A DNA stretch of 64,000 bases, taken from Hanleya hanleyi. Taxonomy: Eukaryota; Mollusca; Polyplacophora; Lepidopleurida; Hanleyidae. The translations under genes were made by a program, and so were the position numbers. The stretch spans positions 1 through 64,000 of the forward strand of contig JAVTVY010020243.1 of assembly GCA_036873755.1 (NCBI GenBank), in the 5' to 3' direction. Shown here in pieces: positions 52,043-62,021 of the stretch; the first letter of the stretch is position 1, and each line of letters begins with the position of its first letter. Under the pieces are notes generated by a model, which saw nothing but the letters and a program-made list of their open reading frames with translations, ran no database searches and was not told the DNA's origin.

Positions 52043-52267
52043 GAGAAAGAGGATGAGAAATGAGGCTACAGTCGCCTATATAGTGACCACGCTGGATTTG
52101 AGTGGAGAGCTCTCCTAGGGGCGGACAACTCTCTCCTAGGGAGTTAACTTTTTCTTTTAAACTTCCGTTTTCTACGTTTGATTGTGCAATTAATAAGGGA
52201 TTAATGGCATTAATTAAAGCAGGTTTGACTTAGTTACAAACAGAAACATTGTCTATAAATGTTTGAT
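52043..52267 (+). repeat. DIRS right inverted terminal repeat
   Basis: This is the inverted copy of 45992-46192. It lacks the left-specific end (AAGTCTTAAACC) and instead reads AGGTTTGACTTAGTTACAAA and continues to ATGTTTGAT at the outer border. Confidence 0.85.
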
Positions 52268-52487
52268 TTTTCGTGGCCAAACATAACAAAATGTACAATT
52301 GACTATGGCATTTAACGGGTTGTAAACATGTCAAATATACTTCTCTCCCCCGACACAAAGTATCTGGCTCATTCCTGCAGCGCAAGTACACGTAAATAGC
52401 ACCAAATCATGTCACTATCTTCCTATCACTCTCAAATGTTGAAAATGGCTTAAGGCCTTTGCGAAGGCATCCATATTTGTCAGTGGC
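52268..52487. repeat. Left arm (inner part) of the large inverted repeat
   Basis: TCGTGGCCAAACATAACAAA through GGCCTTTGCGAAGGCATCCA pairs with 54809-54845 and 55067-55250 in reverse complement. This segment continues the arm cut at 45991, which proves that the DIRS element is the later insertion. Confidence 0.8.
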
Positions 52488-53162
52488 CAAAATGTGGTAA
52501 ATGTGAACTGAGTGAGAACTGCCAGTTATTGGAGTAAAAGAGTGACCATGGTGAACCTGCAAGTTGTCCAAGTATCACAGCTTATGAAAAACACTGAAAG
52601 AAAAACTTGTTCACTCAATTTGAAATGAAAAACTGACCTGTTACTTTGATGACTTCTTGCAATGACCACAACTTCTGAAGAGTATGAAATATACTGAAAT
52701 AAACAAAAGTATCTTCCTTCAATCAACAACTTTGACATGGGCGAATAAAATCAGGCTTTCAAGTGTTGTGCTATTTAAAGAAGAATTTACTAGATTTCTG
52801 AATATATCCAAATTACAGCAGGGAAGGCAGCCATTTGTGAAAGTTGCCGGACTACTTTGAAGTAGGCATAAAAAGTATGGTGGGCAATAAAACCCATAGT
52901 GTTTTAGTATTGTTAAGGAATGAGAACACAAATCTTCAGGAATGCTTCACACCTCACATCATCCAATTGGACCAAGGATGGCCTACCTCAAGCCCAAAAC
53001 ATACAATACAAGACCCCTCCACTACTCTCTAAATGTGACGTCATCCATTCCATCAACCATCCTCATTTCATCCTCCCTATACCATTATCCCTTATTTCCC
53101 CCTCATTTCCCTATACCTTTAACATTACGGCCATTTCTCATCCACTATAATTATAACAATAT
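52488..53162. other. Centre of the large inverted repeat, left part
   Basis: No strong coding signal was seen. Overlapping short frames near 52844-53238 are in C/T-rich sequence (CATTTCCCTATACC-type) and lack domains. Confidence 0.35.
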
Positions 53163-53299
53163 GGGCCTAACCGCAAATGCCGGGGTTTTTGTGGCTACAA
53201 ATGTAGCCATATTTTGTAGCCACATTCAATCCCTATAGAGAATTGTAGCCACATTTTGTAGCCACAAAAACCCCGGCATTTGTGGTTTACATGTAGGCC
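53163..53299. mobile_element. 137-bp hairpin MITE with 7-bp TSD
   Basis: The two halves (GCAAATGCCGGGGTTTTTGT, then GGCTACAAA, and the complement) pair over ~55 bp with edges GGCCTA/TAGGCC. The flanks are ACAATAT on both sides (53156-53162 and 53300-53306). It has no coding capacity. Confidence 0.75.
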
Positions 53300-53384
53300 A
53301 CAATATCCCTTATTCTCCATCATTTTCCCTATACCTACAACATGGCCCTGCACAGTTTATACTAATAGATTTGCCCATTCCCTA

Positions 53385-53720
53385 CTACTCGTCTGTCTCG
53401 GAAGTAGAAGTCTGCCATCTGATGGTAAGACCTTGAATAGCCTCGGTTGACCCCACCGATTCGACATCATTTTCTTCAGTTGGCATGGCATGACCTGTAA
53501 TACTATTACCACTGCCAACTGGCCTTCCACTGGCACTACCGGTACCAAATATTCTCCTGTATCTTCTATGTTTGCGATCCATAATATCACGAAAAACTAT
53601 TGACTGATTCACAATTTCCTCCAACAGTACCCCACGTGTAACATCATGCACCAACAGCCCACCATACACGTGGTTTTCCACAACAAAATTGAATAAAACT
53701 AACCAACTATTTTTGACATA
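53385..53720 (-). CDS. Possible last exon of a small unknown gene
   Basis: A minus-strand frame runs to a stop at 53385. Its last ~110 residues have a protein-like composition: VYGGLLVHDVTRGVLLEEIV, then MDRKHRRYRRIF, a Gly/Ser stretch and an acidic/Ser tail ending TSTSETDE. The upstream border is uncertain; candidate acceptors near 53700-53720 are weak. Together with the exon-like segments at 53999-54074 and ~53835-53903 it may form a gene in the centre of the large inverted repeat. No homology is recognised. Confidence 0.35.
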   Translation of the reverse strand, partial: YVKNSWLVLFNFVVENHVYGGLLVHDVTRGVLLEEIVNQSIVFRDIMDRKHRRYRRIFGTGSASGRPVGSGNSITGHAMPTEENDVESVGSTEAIQGLTIRWQTSTSETDE

Positions 53721-53998
53721 TATAACATGATAGAGATTAGTTCGTAATATAAAATGAAATATCCATGTGCTAAATGTCATAATTTACTTGTAAGTTTAAA
53801 TCTCGCAGCATTTTGTACACCGTCTTGAAATGTACATACCTTACGTAACCCCACGATCAAACCCCAAATCAGTCCAAGGAAAAAGCACAGAATCTAATTT
53901 TATTCCTGTCCGATCGTTGATCAGAAGACATATAAACGTGCACAATTACATGTAATACTAATCCTCTTCAGTTCTTCATAAATCGTCATTATATTTAC

Positions 53999-54074
53999 CT
54001 GTAAATCTGAATTTTTCTTCAACTGTCAAACAGGAACAATAGACCCGCCGGCAAACTACAACATTGGCAGCCAT
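53999..54074 (-). CDS. Possible first coding exon of the same unknown gene
   Basis: ATG at 54074 (MAANVVVCRRVYCSCLTVEE, then KFRFT) is followed by the donor ACAG|GTAAAT after 53999; 76 bp, leaving one base. A second candidate exon follows: acceptor GATCGGACAG (ending about 53904) and then a segment that in matching phase reads IKLDSVLFPWTDLGFDRGV before AC|GTAAGG. In another frame the same DNA encodes a hydrophobic CFFLGLIWGLIVGLRK before AAG|GTATGT, so the model is unresolved. Upstream, CACTTCCGG (~54267) is an ETS-type promoter motif. Confidence 0.35.
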
Positions 54075-54266
54075 TGCGTCGGAAGTAATAAGTTCAGCAC
54101 CTATGTTCCAAATGAAATTCATTAGACTTTTTTTTCTAGCGTCAAAATATCTCCTTTTATGCATTATAAAATATTTCAATATTTAGTACAGGCTTATTTT
54201 CTTTTTAATATTACATCCAACGATGTGGTCTTCTTCCCGAGCGCTGCGGAGGAATGTTCAGCACTT

Positions 54267-54275
54267 CCGGTTACG
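54267..54275. promoter_or_regulatory. ETS-type motif upstream of the possible gene
   Basis: CACTTCCGG, read on the plus strand, lies about 190 bp upstream of the minus-strand ATG at 54074, in a locally GC-richer patch (GAGCGCTGCGGAGG). The position suits a housekeeping-type promoter, but the motif is short. Confidence 0.25.
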
Positions 54276-54808
54276 TTGTTGAAGAGAAACTCGCGCTGAT
54301 GTCCTGGTAAATATGATAAATTTTGCATCATTTCCTTTAATACAAACCTTTCAGACCGAGTGATCATTGTTGCGGGGACCTCAGCTTGTTATCTTCCAAA
54401 AATCTAGCATTTGTCGTCTTTCTACGCTTAGAAATATTCACATTTGTGCTAGGTTTCCAATATCACCGTTTGCAATTCAAAATGGCGGAGTCAAATGCAC
54501 GTGGGTCATACATGTTAGTTGTATTCACCTTCATATGAGGCAGGAAAACCGATTTTTATTCGCGCATGTCGAACCTAATATGTTCATGTACATTTATATC
54601 ACTCTTTCAACGTCTGTTAGTCGAAAGCGATATTTGATATGTTTGCAAATTCTTTTGCGTCATGTTTTCATAATTACACCAGAAATATTTTTCTTAAAAT
54701 TTTCTAACTTTAATTACTTGGGATTTGATGACCAATAATTACATTGACATTCAAATTTTGAATTTTATATACCCCCTCTATCTCTTTCGCAATGCTGTTG
54801 TTGTTGTT
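54276..54808. other. Centre of the large inverted repeat, right part
   Basis: A 123-codon plus-strand frame at 54367-54738 is hydrophobic and Phe/Ile-rich but has no domain and is probably chance. No repeat or RNA gene was seen. Confidence 0.35.
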
Positions 54809-55330
54809 ACCACTGATATGTGGATGCCTTCGCAAAGGCCTTAAGTGCGAGAAGCGCTCCAATGCGCATGCACCGCTAATACCACTAACAATACGATGTC
54901 GTAAAGAAGGCGTCATCAGCTAGTGGGCGGGGCCTAACGCACGTGGGCAAGCTCCGTCTCCGTTACCCCAGCAGCTGATGACGCCTTCTTCTTTACGACA
55001 TATCGTAAAGTGTTATTTATATTTCCGCTTTGAAGCGGTGCATGCGCATTGGAGCGTTTTTTGTACTTCTGCCATTTTCAACATTTGAGCGTGATAGGAA
55101 GATAGTGACATGATTTGGTGCTATTTACGCGTACTTGCGCTGCAGGAATGAGCCAGGTAATTTGTGTCGGGGGAGGGAAGTATATTTGACGTGTTTACAA
55201 CCCGTTAAACATGCCATAGTCATTATACATTTTTGTCATGTTTGGCCACGAAGAAAATGACGCTACTGAAGTCTGTCCTAGTAAGGATGTGCAACTCAAT
55301 CGTGGCTACATACACTTGCATATATGTGGC
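54809..55330. repeat. Right arm (inner part) of the large inverted repeat
   Basis: It pairs with 52487-52268 and then, continuing without the DIRS element, with 45985-45915. It thereby preserves the site before DIRS insertion. It is itself interrupted by a hairpin MITE (about 54846-55066). Confidence 0.8.
54846..55066. mobile_element. ~220-bp hairpin MITE in the right arm
   Basis: CGCTCCAATGCGCATGCACC (from 54855) is repeated in inverse at 55034-55056. Further inside, GATGTCGTAAAGAAGGCGTC and CAGCTGATGACGCC pairings make a long stem. The matching place in the left arm (GGCTTAAGGCC near 52447) has no insert. The spacer contains GGGCGGGGCC, an SP1-like GC box. Confidence 0.7.
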
Positions 55331-57215
55331 TAAGCACGATACGTAGTTTTCAGCCCATCTGTTGACATAGAGATTGAATTTAGCACTTCGATTCCACACA
55401 TTTCGGAATGTGTCAGAGTATGCTTCGTTTCCAAACAAGGTGACCCATCACATCTCAATAATATTCATACGCCCAAATTCAAATAGGCATGCCAAAAATA
55501 TCGTCAATAACATGTATAAACATGAAAGAAGCATCATAATTGAGTGAAATATGGTGATATTTAGCATACAAGATTTTTTGTTTGGACAGTTTTAATTGAA
55601 GAAAATAATTTCTGTCGACCTCTCTGGAGTTCTACTTTTTGAGCCGCCTTACGCTAATATCCCGTCGCCTACTTCTCGAAAAATCGCGCGAGATTTGATA
55701 TTTTGGTGAAACTGATGAAAAACAGATCATTCGTCTAATTACATCCAATATAGACAACACAGATGGTAGTATAGTAAATTTCGGCGAGTAGCCCTCCCAG
55801 CTGGATGGTTCTGCATTCCGATCGCATGTTCTGAAACTGTTTGTCAATGAGAATGGGTGTGCATGAACAGAGCATAGCTGAATGTCATTAACCCGCTGTA
55901 GCATGTGCCAACAACAACAACAACACGAAACAAAAACAACATGTTGAACGACTGTCTCATTCAGATTGACTTTGATTGACAGGTGTTCAGTTTTGTGCAA
56001 AGGGTTAATGCATCGAAGCCTGAGCAGGAGGAAATGTGAATCGCCAGTTTTCCGAACAATTCAGTTTGCGTAGCATTCTATTTTCCAACAACGTCAAGTA
56101 GCTCATTCTTGTTTGACCTCAAACGAGGAGATGATTCAACTTTATTCGTGAGTTAAACAGTCACCACATTTCTTCAATTTCCAAATTTTACTTCCAAAAA
56201 TCCACTACATTTTTGATCAATTTTGTTCCACAGTCATTTTTTCGAATTAGTTCAAAGAAATATTCATATTTTCTTGTGTTTAATTGTGTTTCCTATCTTT
56301 CTGAGATGAAATAATGTGCCCTTGATAATTTAGTGCCTTTTTGAAAATTTCAACCTGATAAAAAATGTCAATCTCTCATATCCCCCATGGCCTTAACTCA
56401 CGAATAAAGTTATCATCCCTTCGTTGACGGCAAACAAGAATGACCTACTTGAAATTGCTGTGAAATAGAATGCTACACGTGGTCAAACCAACTGAATTGT
56501 TCAGAAAAATGGCGATTCATATTTCTTCCTGCTCAGGTGGACTTTTTCCGGCCTCGATGCATTAACCCTTAACGCGAAACTGAACCCCTATCAAGCAAAG
56601 TCAATCTTCATGAGACGGTCAACAAGTTGTTGTTTTTTGTGTTGTTGTTGTTATTGGCACATGGTCCGAAGGGTTAATGGCATTTTGGTACTCACGTTTA
56701 TGTACACCCATTCTCATCGACAAACGCTTTCAGAACATGCGATCGGAATGCACAACCATTCAGGTGTGAGGGCTATTCACCGAAATTCACTATACTACCA
56801 TCTGTGCTTTCTAAATTTGATGTAATTAGACGGATGATCTGTGTTTCCCGAGTTTAACCAAATTATCAAATCTCGCGCGATTTTTCGACAAGAAGGCGAC
56901 AGGATATCAGAGTAAGGCGGCTGGAAAAAGTACATATCCAGAGAGGTTTACGAAAATGATTTTCTGCAAATAATCTGTCGAATAAAATATTTTGTATGCT
57001 AAATATCACCATATTTTACTGAATTATGATGCCTCTTTGATGTTTATACATGTTATGGCCGATATCTTCGACATGCCTATTTGGGCGTATGAATATTATT
57101 AACATGTGATGGGTCACCTTGTTTGGAAAAGAAGCACGCTCTGTCACGTTCCGATCTGTGTGACTTCAAAGCGCCGAATTTGATTTCTATGTCAACAAAT
57201 GAACTGAAAAGTACG
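55331..57215. mobile_element. ~1.9-kb palindromic (foldback) element in the right arm
   Basis: 55340-56150 and 56395-57210 are inverted copies with moderate divergence, for example GATCGGAATGCACAACCATT and AATGGTTGTGCATTCCGATC-like partners, and both ends of ACCTTGTTTGGAAA. The ~240-bp centre (56153-56395) is a copy of the A segment also found at 45270-45440 and 43081-43260. The left arm of the large inverted repeat lacks this block, so it is a separate insertion. Frames at 55632-56000 and 56610-56825 are mirror images of each other and not real genes. Confidence 0.75.
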
Positions 57216-57690
57216 TATCTAACTGTGTATTTGTGGAAAATTTGAATTTGATATCTGCTATAGTTTATTTTTTATTGAATTATCTTTATTTCCTTGTGAC
57301 GTCGAAGGCTAAATGGCGAAATTTCAGCGGTCATTTGTGTTCACGTGCACAGTCGAATATGTAAGTACGATCACGCACTTCTGGCGAAATGGGTAATTTT
57401 GCTCGTAGGATCTCCAAAACTTAGTTTAGTCATTTTATTGATCAGTTTCCTGTCTTGTTATAGTATTTATTTTCTGAAAGTCGCTTCGCGAAATTCTTTG
57501 TCACTTCATTTCATTTTTGCTTCCCACAGATACTGAAAACATCCCCCACCCCCCCAATACAATTTTTTTGCATTTAATGTCTCATGGTATCATTGTGTCA
57601 TAAAAGTTGTTCATTATAATGATATGCGTTTTTGGAAATATAGACTTCACAAATCTCAAAGATCCTGATTATCCTTATATAGGAATTACC
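57216..57690. repeat. Right arm (outer part) of the large inverted repeat
   Basis: This is the reverse complement of 45450-45905, including TGTGACGTCGAAGGC, GTCGCTTC near 57480 and the C-rich run near 57543 that mirrors the G run near 45597. Homology stops near 57690 (AAGATCCTGATTATCC). Confidence 0.75.
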
Positions 57691-58300
57691 TGTGATTGCT
57701 TACATCCATAGAATAGAAATATACAATTTGTAATTAATCATATATGCATTTATTTTTATTTATATATATCATGTATAATATTAGTTGGCCATGATATATA
57801 TCATGTATAATAAAGTTGACCAGATATATATATATTTTTTTAATATGTGAATTACATGTTCTTCGTATATAATCTGAAAGGGCCTTGGAGTCCAACATTC
57901 AACCACAACCAGCCTACATGTATGCCAGGTTTTACATGTACATGCTGTGCCAGGTAAAATTATGTACCCAAGTCATTATCTCCAATTGAATAGAACTTGC
58001 ACATAGTTATTCCAGCTTGTCCACTACCATGCACTGGATGAACATCCTCGTGGCACAGCTACATGAAACTGGATGACCAATAACCTTTTGCTCTGCCATA
58101 AACTGACCGGTCTCACTTCTGTACTACATGTGTGTGCTAGCAGGTGTCTGTCTTACAACACATGCATGTTGAAATGTATCATGGGTTTTCAGAAAAAGGA
58201 CTTGTTGCAGGGTTAGTTTACCTGATCAGGGTATACACATGGCGAGGTGTGCGCCACGTGGGGAACTTTTACAAACAACTGACGAGTTCACAGTGAACAT
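57691..58300. other. AT-rich DNA with ATATATAT repeats
   Basis: TATATATCATGTATAATA occurs twice (about 57763 and 57798), followed by an (AT)n run near 57820-57840. ACATGTA motifs are frequent. No gene was seen. Confidence 0.45.
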
Positions 58301-59775
58301 TTTTGTCCCCCGCCGCAACGCGGCCGGGGACTTTAAAATGGTTCTTGCTTCTATGTGTCCGTGCATGCACGGACATGTCCGTGCAAATACTTCGTAAGCA
58401 ATAACTTCTAAATGCTTGTCGGATTCCTCCGAAATTTGGCATCTGCATTCTTTGCGACAAGACGTCTCTTGGTATTACGTTTCAGCAAGATCCGCCTGTA
58501 AGTGGCGCCACTGGGTCTTGTTCCAGTCTTTAATGCATGTCCGTTCATGTTTGTTCAAATCCTTCGCGAGCGATAACTTTCGAACAATTTGTCGGATTTC
58601 TTCGAAATTTGGTAAATGCATTCCCTGCGACAAAACACCGTTGGTGATGCGTTTCAGCAAAATCCACCCGGAGGTGGCGCCACTAGAGTTCATTCCATTA
58701 TTCCATGCTGCAAGTGATAACTTAGAAACACTTGGTCGAATTTCTTTGAAATATCCTACATATGTACCTTTCTGGGTAACATGAGAAACGTTGCGGCTCA
58801 TCGGATTCTTCTCAAATTTGGCATGCATTTACCATGCCAGGAGCTGTTGCTTGGGGTTGCCTTTCGCTCACTTGCACTCACAGGTGGCGCCACCTGGTGG
58901 CAACATCACAAATTCGTTTCCGGGTAATAACTTGAGAACTGACCATCGGATTCTTCTCAAATTTTGTATGAATGTACCGTGACATAAGATGTCGCTTGAT
59001 AATGCATTTCACTGACTTGCGCCTAGAGGTGGCGTCACCTGGTGTCAAAATCTAAATTTGGTTTCTGGGAAATAACTTGAGGACCCTCATCGGATTCTTC
59101 TCAAATTTGGTATGCAGATGTCCCCACGATACCATGTTCCTTGGGATTGTATTTTTCCCGCTTCTGCCTACAGGTGGCGTCTCCTGGTGGAAAAATTTGT
59201 TTCCGGGCAATAATTTGGCAACTGCTCATCAGATTATTCTCAAATTTTGTATTCATATGTGACCCGCCCCAAATAACATGAACACCGGTGGGCATCTAGT
59301 ACCGGCAATAACTTGAGGACCCCTCTTCAGAGTCTCAAAGTTCATATGCCGATACCATGACATGAGATGTCATTTGGGATTGTGTTTTGCCTGCTTGCAC
59401 CCACAGGTGGTGACTCCTTGTGGCAAAGTCTAAATTTGGTTTCTGGGCAATAGGTTGAGGATGCCTTCATATTCTTGTCAAATTTAGTTTGCAGATAATA
59501 TGCCATGAGTTGTCTCTTGGGGTTGCATTTCGGTTACATAATTTTCATGCTACATGGTAAAGAAAATATATTACAGTAGCAATCAACATTCAGTCAGCCA
59601 TTCGGAGTTGATCTCAAAACCTGGGAAGGTGGAAAGACCCCTCTGCTTCTTACGCCTGTGAAGTAGCTGTTGCCATCCTCATGAATATCTTCTGAAACCG
59701 ACGGCGCTTATAAATATTGCTGCCATTTTGGCGGGGGACCTAGCATCCTCTGGCTGCTTGTTGATTTTCAATCAC
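58301..59775 (+). mobile_element. Dispersed element with a ~145-bp tandem core
   Basis: A hairpin-prone edge CCCCCGCCGCAACGCGGCCG (58308) leads into seven to nine units with starts at CGGATTCTTCTCAAATTTGG near 58421, 58590, 58738, 58801, 58947, 59092 and 59230, plus decayed units. Each has a CAGGTGGCGCCACCTGGTGG-like palindrome. The right part near 59737 repeats GGCGGGGGACCTAGC, echoing the left edge. The family matches the array at 6470-7370 inverted. A tandem core between short edges recalls Helitron-like pearl/DINE elements, but the termini were not proven. Frames inside are artefacts. Confidence 0.6.
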
Positions 59776-59941
59776 CGTTTTAATGCTGAATGTGGTTTCA
59801 TGATTTTATGGTAATAAATTGCTTGTCATTTCATTGTATTTTAACATGGTTTGATGTAGTATTTCATACTCAACTAGGGAATTGATCATTATTAAACCGA
59901 CAGTACAAATAGATCAACCTAACATCGTCAAGAGGAGTTAA

Positions 59942-60523
59942 CCGTACACCATGCCGGGGGGGGTGGGGGGGTGGGGCAAAACTGCCACCTACCAAACTTT
60001 CTGTGCTATCTCCATAAAGACAAACAATGATGAGCTGAAACTCTGTGACTTTATACCTTATCATATTGGAGTCATTTTCAGCCTATTTGCATAGCCCCCG
60101 AAGCAGAGAACCATTAGTAAATTCAAGATGGCGACCACGTGGGGTACCAGAAAAGTGATGTTTTCGACATGTTTCTTCAAAATTTCTGGTTTTTTCCGCG
60201 ACGAAAAGTGGCCAAAATCTATTTTATTTCACATCAAATGAATATTTTCTAATTAATCATGCAGTTTTTTGCGGAGAAATTGCAGGAAAAAAATTTCAGA
60301 AAATCTGAGAGAAAAATCTACCAAAAATACCGTTTTGACGTCATCAATGCGGCCATCTTGGATTTTTTTACATTTTCTGGTGAAGCTTCACCCAAGGATA
60401 TAGTGTGATGAGTTTCAGATCCCTAGCTCATGGGGTAAGAAAAATAATTAGGGGATGGGGGGAGGGGGGCATTTCGGCCCTCACAGGCCTTGACAGGTCC
60501 GAAAAAGCACAGGTCAGGTAGAG
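59942..60523. mobile_element. piggyBac-like MITE, copy 2 (582 bp, TTAA)
   Basis: This is the same family and orientation as 38428-38999: GCTATCTCC, GAGCTGAAACTC, CCACGTGGGGTACC, AAGTGATGTTTT, GCGGCCATCTTGGATTTTTT and ACAGGTCCGAAAA all correspond. It is flanked by TTAA at 59938-59941 and 60524-60527. It has no coding capacity. Confidence 0.8.
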
Positions 60524-60887
60524 TTAACATAGGCCAGCCGAGAATTTGATGATTTTCAGTGGTATGCAGTGTCAGATGACCCGATACAAACCATCGAAAA
60601 GTGGTCAATGAATAATACATTGTAGTCGAAGCTGGCGGCTGTGGCAGTGATACATTATAAGATATATCCGGAGCGAGAGTCTTCTTCATATGAGCACCAA
60701 TTCATGCACGTTAGAAAAGAAAATAGTTCTTTAGGGCATCTGATTTTTAGGTTTGACATCAGTATTTTCGATGGGAGACCCGCGTGATGGCCCCTATATT
60801 TGTTGTAGAGTTACAGCGCCATCTGCTAACGTTTTTTGCCAAGTGAAGTAATCTTATATTTCCAGAAACAATATTAGTTATTATGGG
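60524..60887. other. Non-coding DNA between elements
   Basis: No gene or repeat was supported. A frame at 60423-60689 (minus) overlaps the MITE edge and is not considered real. Confidence 0.4.
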
Positions 60888-61922
60888 GTCAAATAACATA
60901 ATATATATATTATATATTCGCTTTCAAATAAGTTATATGAAAATCCGAGAATTTTGCTTGGTCCGTGCCATCAGTACCGAATTTACGGACCATTCCCGGG
61001 AAAACTCAAAATGGCAGATGAAGATCTTCGAGTCTTCCGTTAAGCCGTTTTTATTTGCATTTTCTTGGCAGATGGACTCTGTTCTAAAGATTGATGTTTG
61101 TCAGGCTGGTTGCCTGACTGGTTGGTGCCGACAATCAACATACAGATTTTATGATAAAATTTCACGTTACATTTGTGATTACAGCCCACAGCTTCTCGGC
61201 CCCACCTGTCTCCTGAACAAAGCTCGCTCAACTCCATATCCTCATATATCCTGGAAGCTGACATCATGCTGCATTTTCCCAATACATCCATACCCTCATG
61301 TCCCTAATCCTGTGATCTCAAAGAGTCCTCGTCTATCTCCTAAACGAATCCCCTGCTCCAATCTCATTCTCTCGGCTATTCCAGTCTCTTACACAAAGCT
61401 ACACTAAATTCAACCCATCCACTACCCGCATGAGCATATCCCCACCCCCGGGGCACTAAGCCTCACTCCTTATCACATAATCTAAACCTCGTCCGACTCT
61501 CTACCGTACATATTCTCGGAGCGGACATCATGTTACACTTATTCAATCCATCGACTACCCTCGAAAGCATGTCCCCATCCCTGGAGAACCGATCATTGCG
61601 GGTAAGTCCGTCATGTATGATACCATGAATTAGATCTATGCATATATACGTGTATATTTTATCATAAAATCTGTATGTTGATTGTCGGCACCAACCACTC
61701 AGGCAAGCAGCCTGACAAACATCAATCTTTAGAACAGAGTCCATCTGCCAAAAAAATGCAAATAAAAACGGCTTAACGGAAGACTCTTCATCTGCCATTT
61801 TGAGTTTTCCCGGGAATGGTCCGTAAATTCGGTACTGATGGCACGGACCAAGCAAAATTCTCGGATTTTCATATAACTTATTTGAAAGCGAATATATAAT
61901 ATATATATTATGTGATTTGACC
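60888..61922. mobile_element. Long inverted-repeat element with ~275-bp arms
   Basis: 60888-61163 and 61653-61922 are near-perfect inverted copies (GGTCAAATAACATAATATAT at the outer end, ATTTTATGATAAAATTT at the inner end). The spacer (61164-61652) holds diverged direct repeats of CATC-rich sequence (ATCCATCGACTACCCTCG-like). The long frames at 60883-61407 and 61463-61855 are the two arms translated and are not genes. A second nested inverted pair (about 61597-61652 and 61962-62021, GGTAAGTCCGTCATGTATGA) overlaps the right side. Confidence 0.75.
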
Positions 61923-62021
61923 TATAAACACACACATACACGTATACATTACGGTTGTAGGTATATATACACGTATATATGCATAGATCTAATTCATGGT
62001 ATCATACATGACGGACTTACC

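Larger units (their letters stand above)
45992..52267 (+). mobile_element. DIRS-type tyrosine-recombinase retrotransposon (6.3 kb)
   Basis: The structure is that of the DIRS1 group: inverted terminal repeats (~200 bp) instead of LTRs, an internal complementary region (51885-51981) that pairs with both outer ends, and three overlapping frames. These are a gag-like ORF1, RT/RNase H/methyltransferase-like, and tyrosine recombinase. There is no target duplication, as expected for recombinase-mediated insertion. The recombinase frame is damaged, so this copy is probably not autonomous. It lies inside the left arm of a large inverted repeat whose right arm preserves the uninterrupted sequence. Confidence 0.9.

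Noticed and set aside
60883..61855. 174- and 130-codon frames sharing the same peptide
   Set aside because: They are the two arms of one inverted repeat read on opposite strands, not a gene pair.
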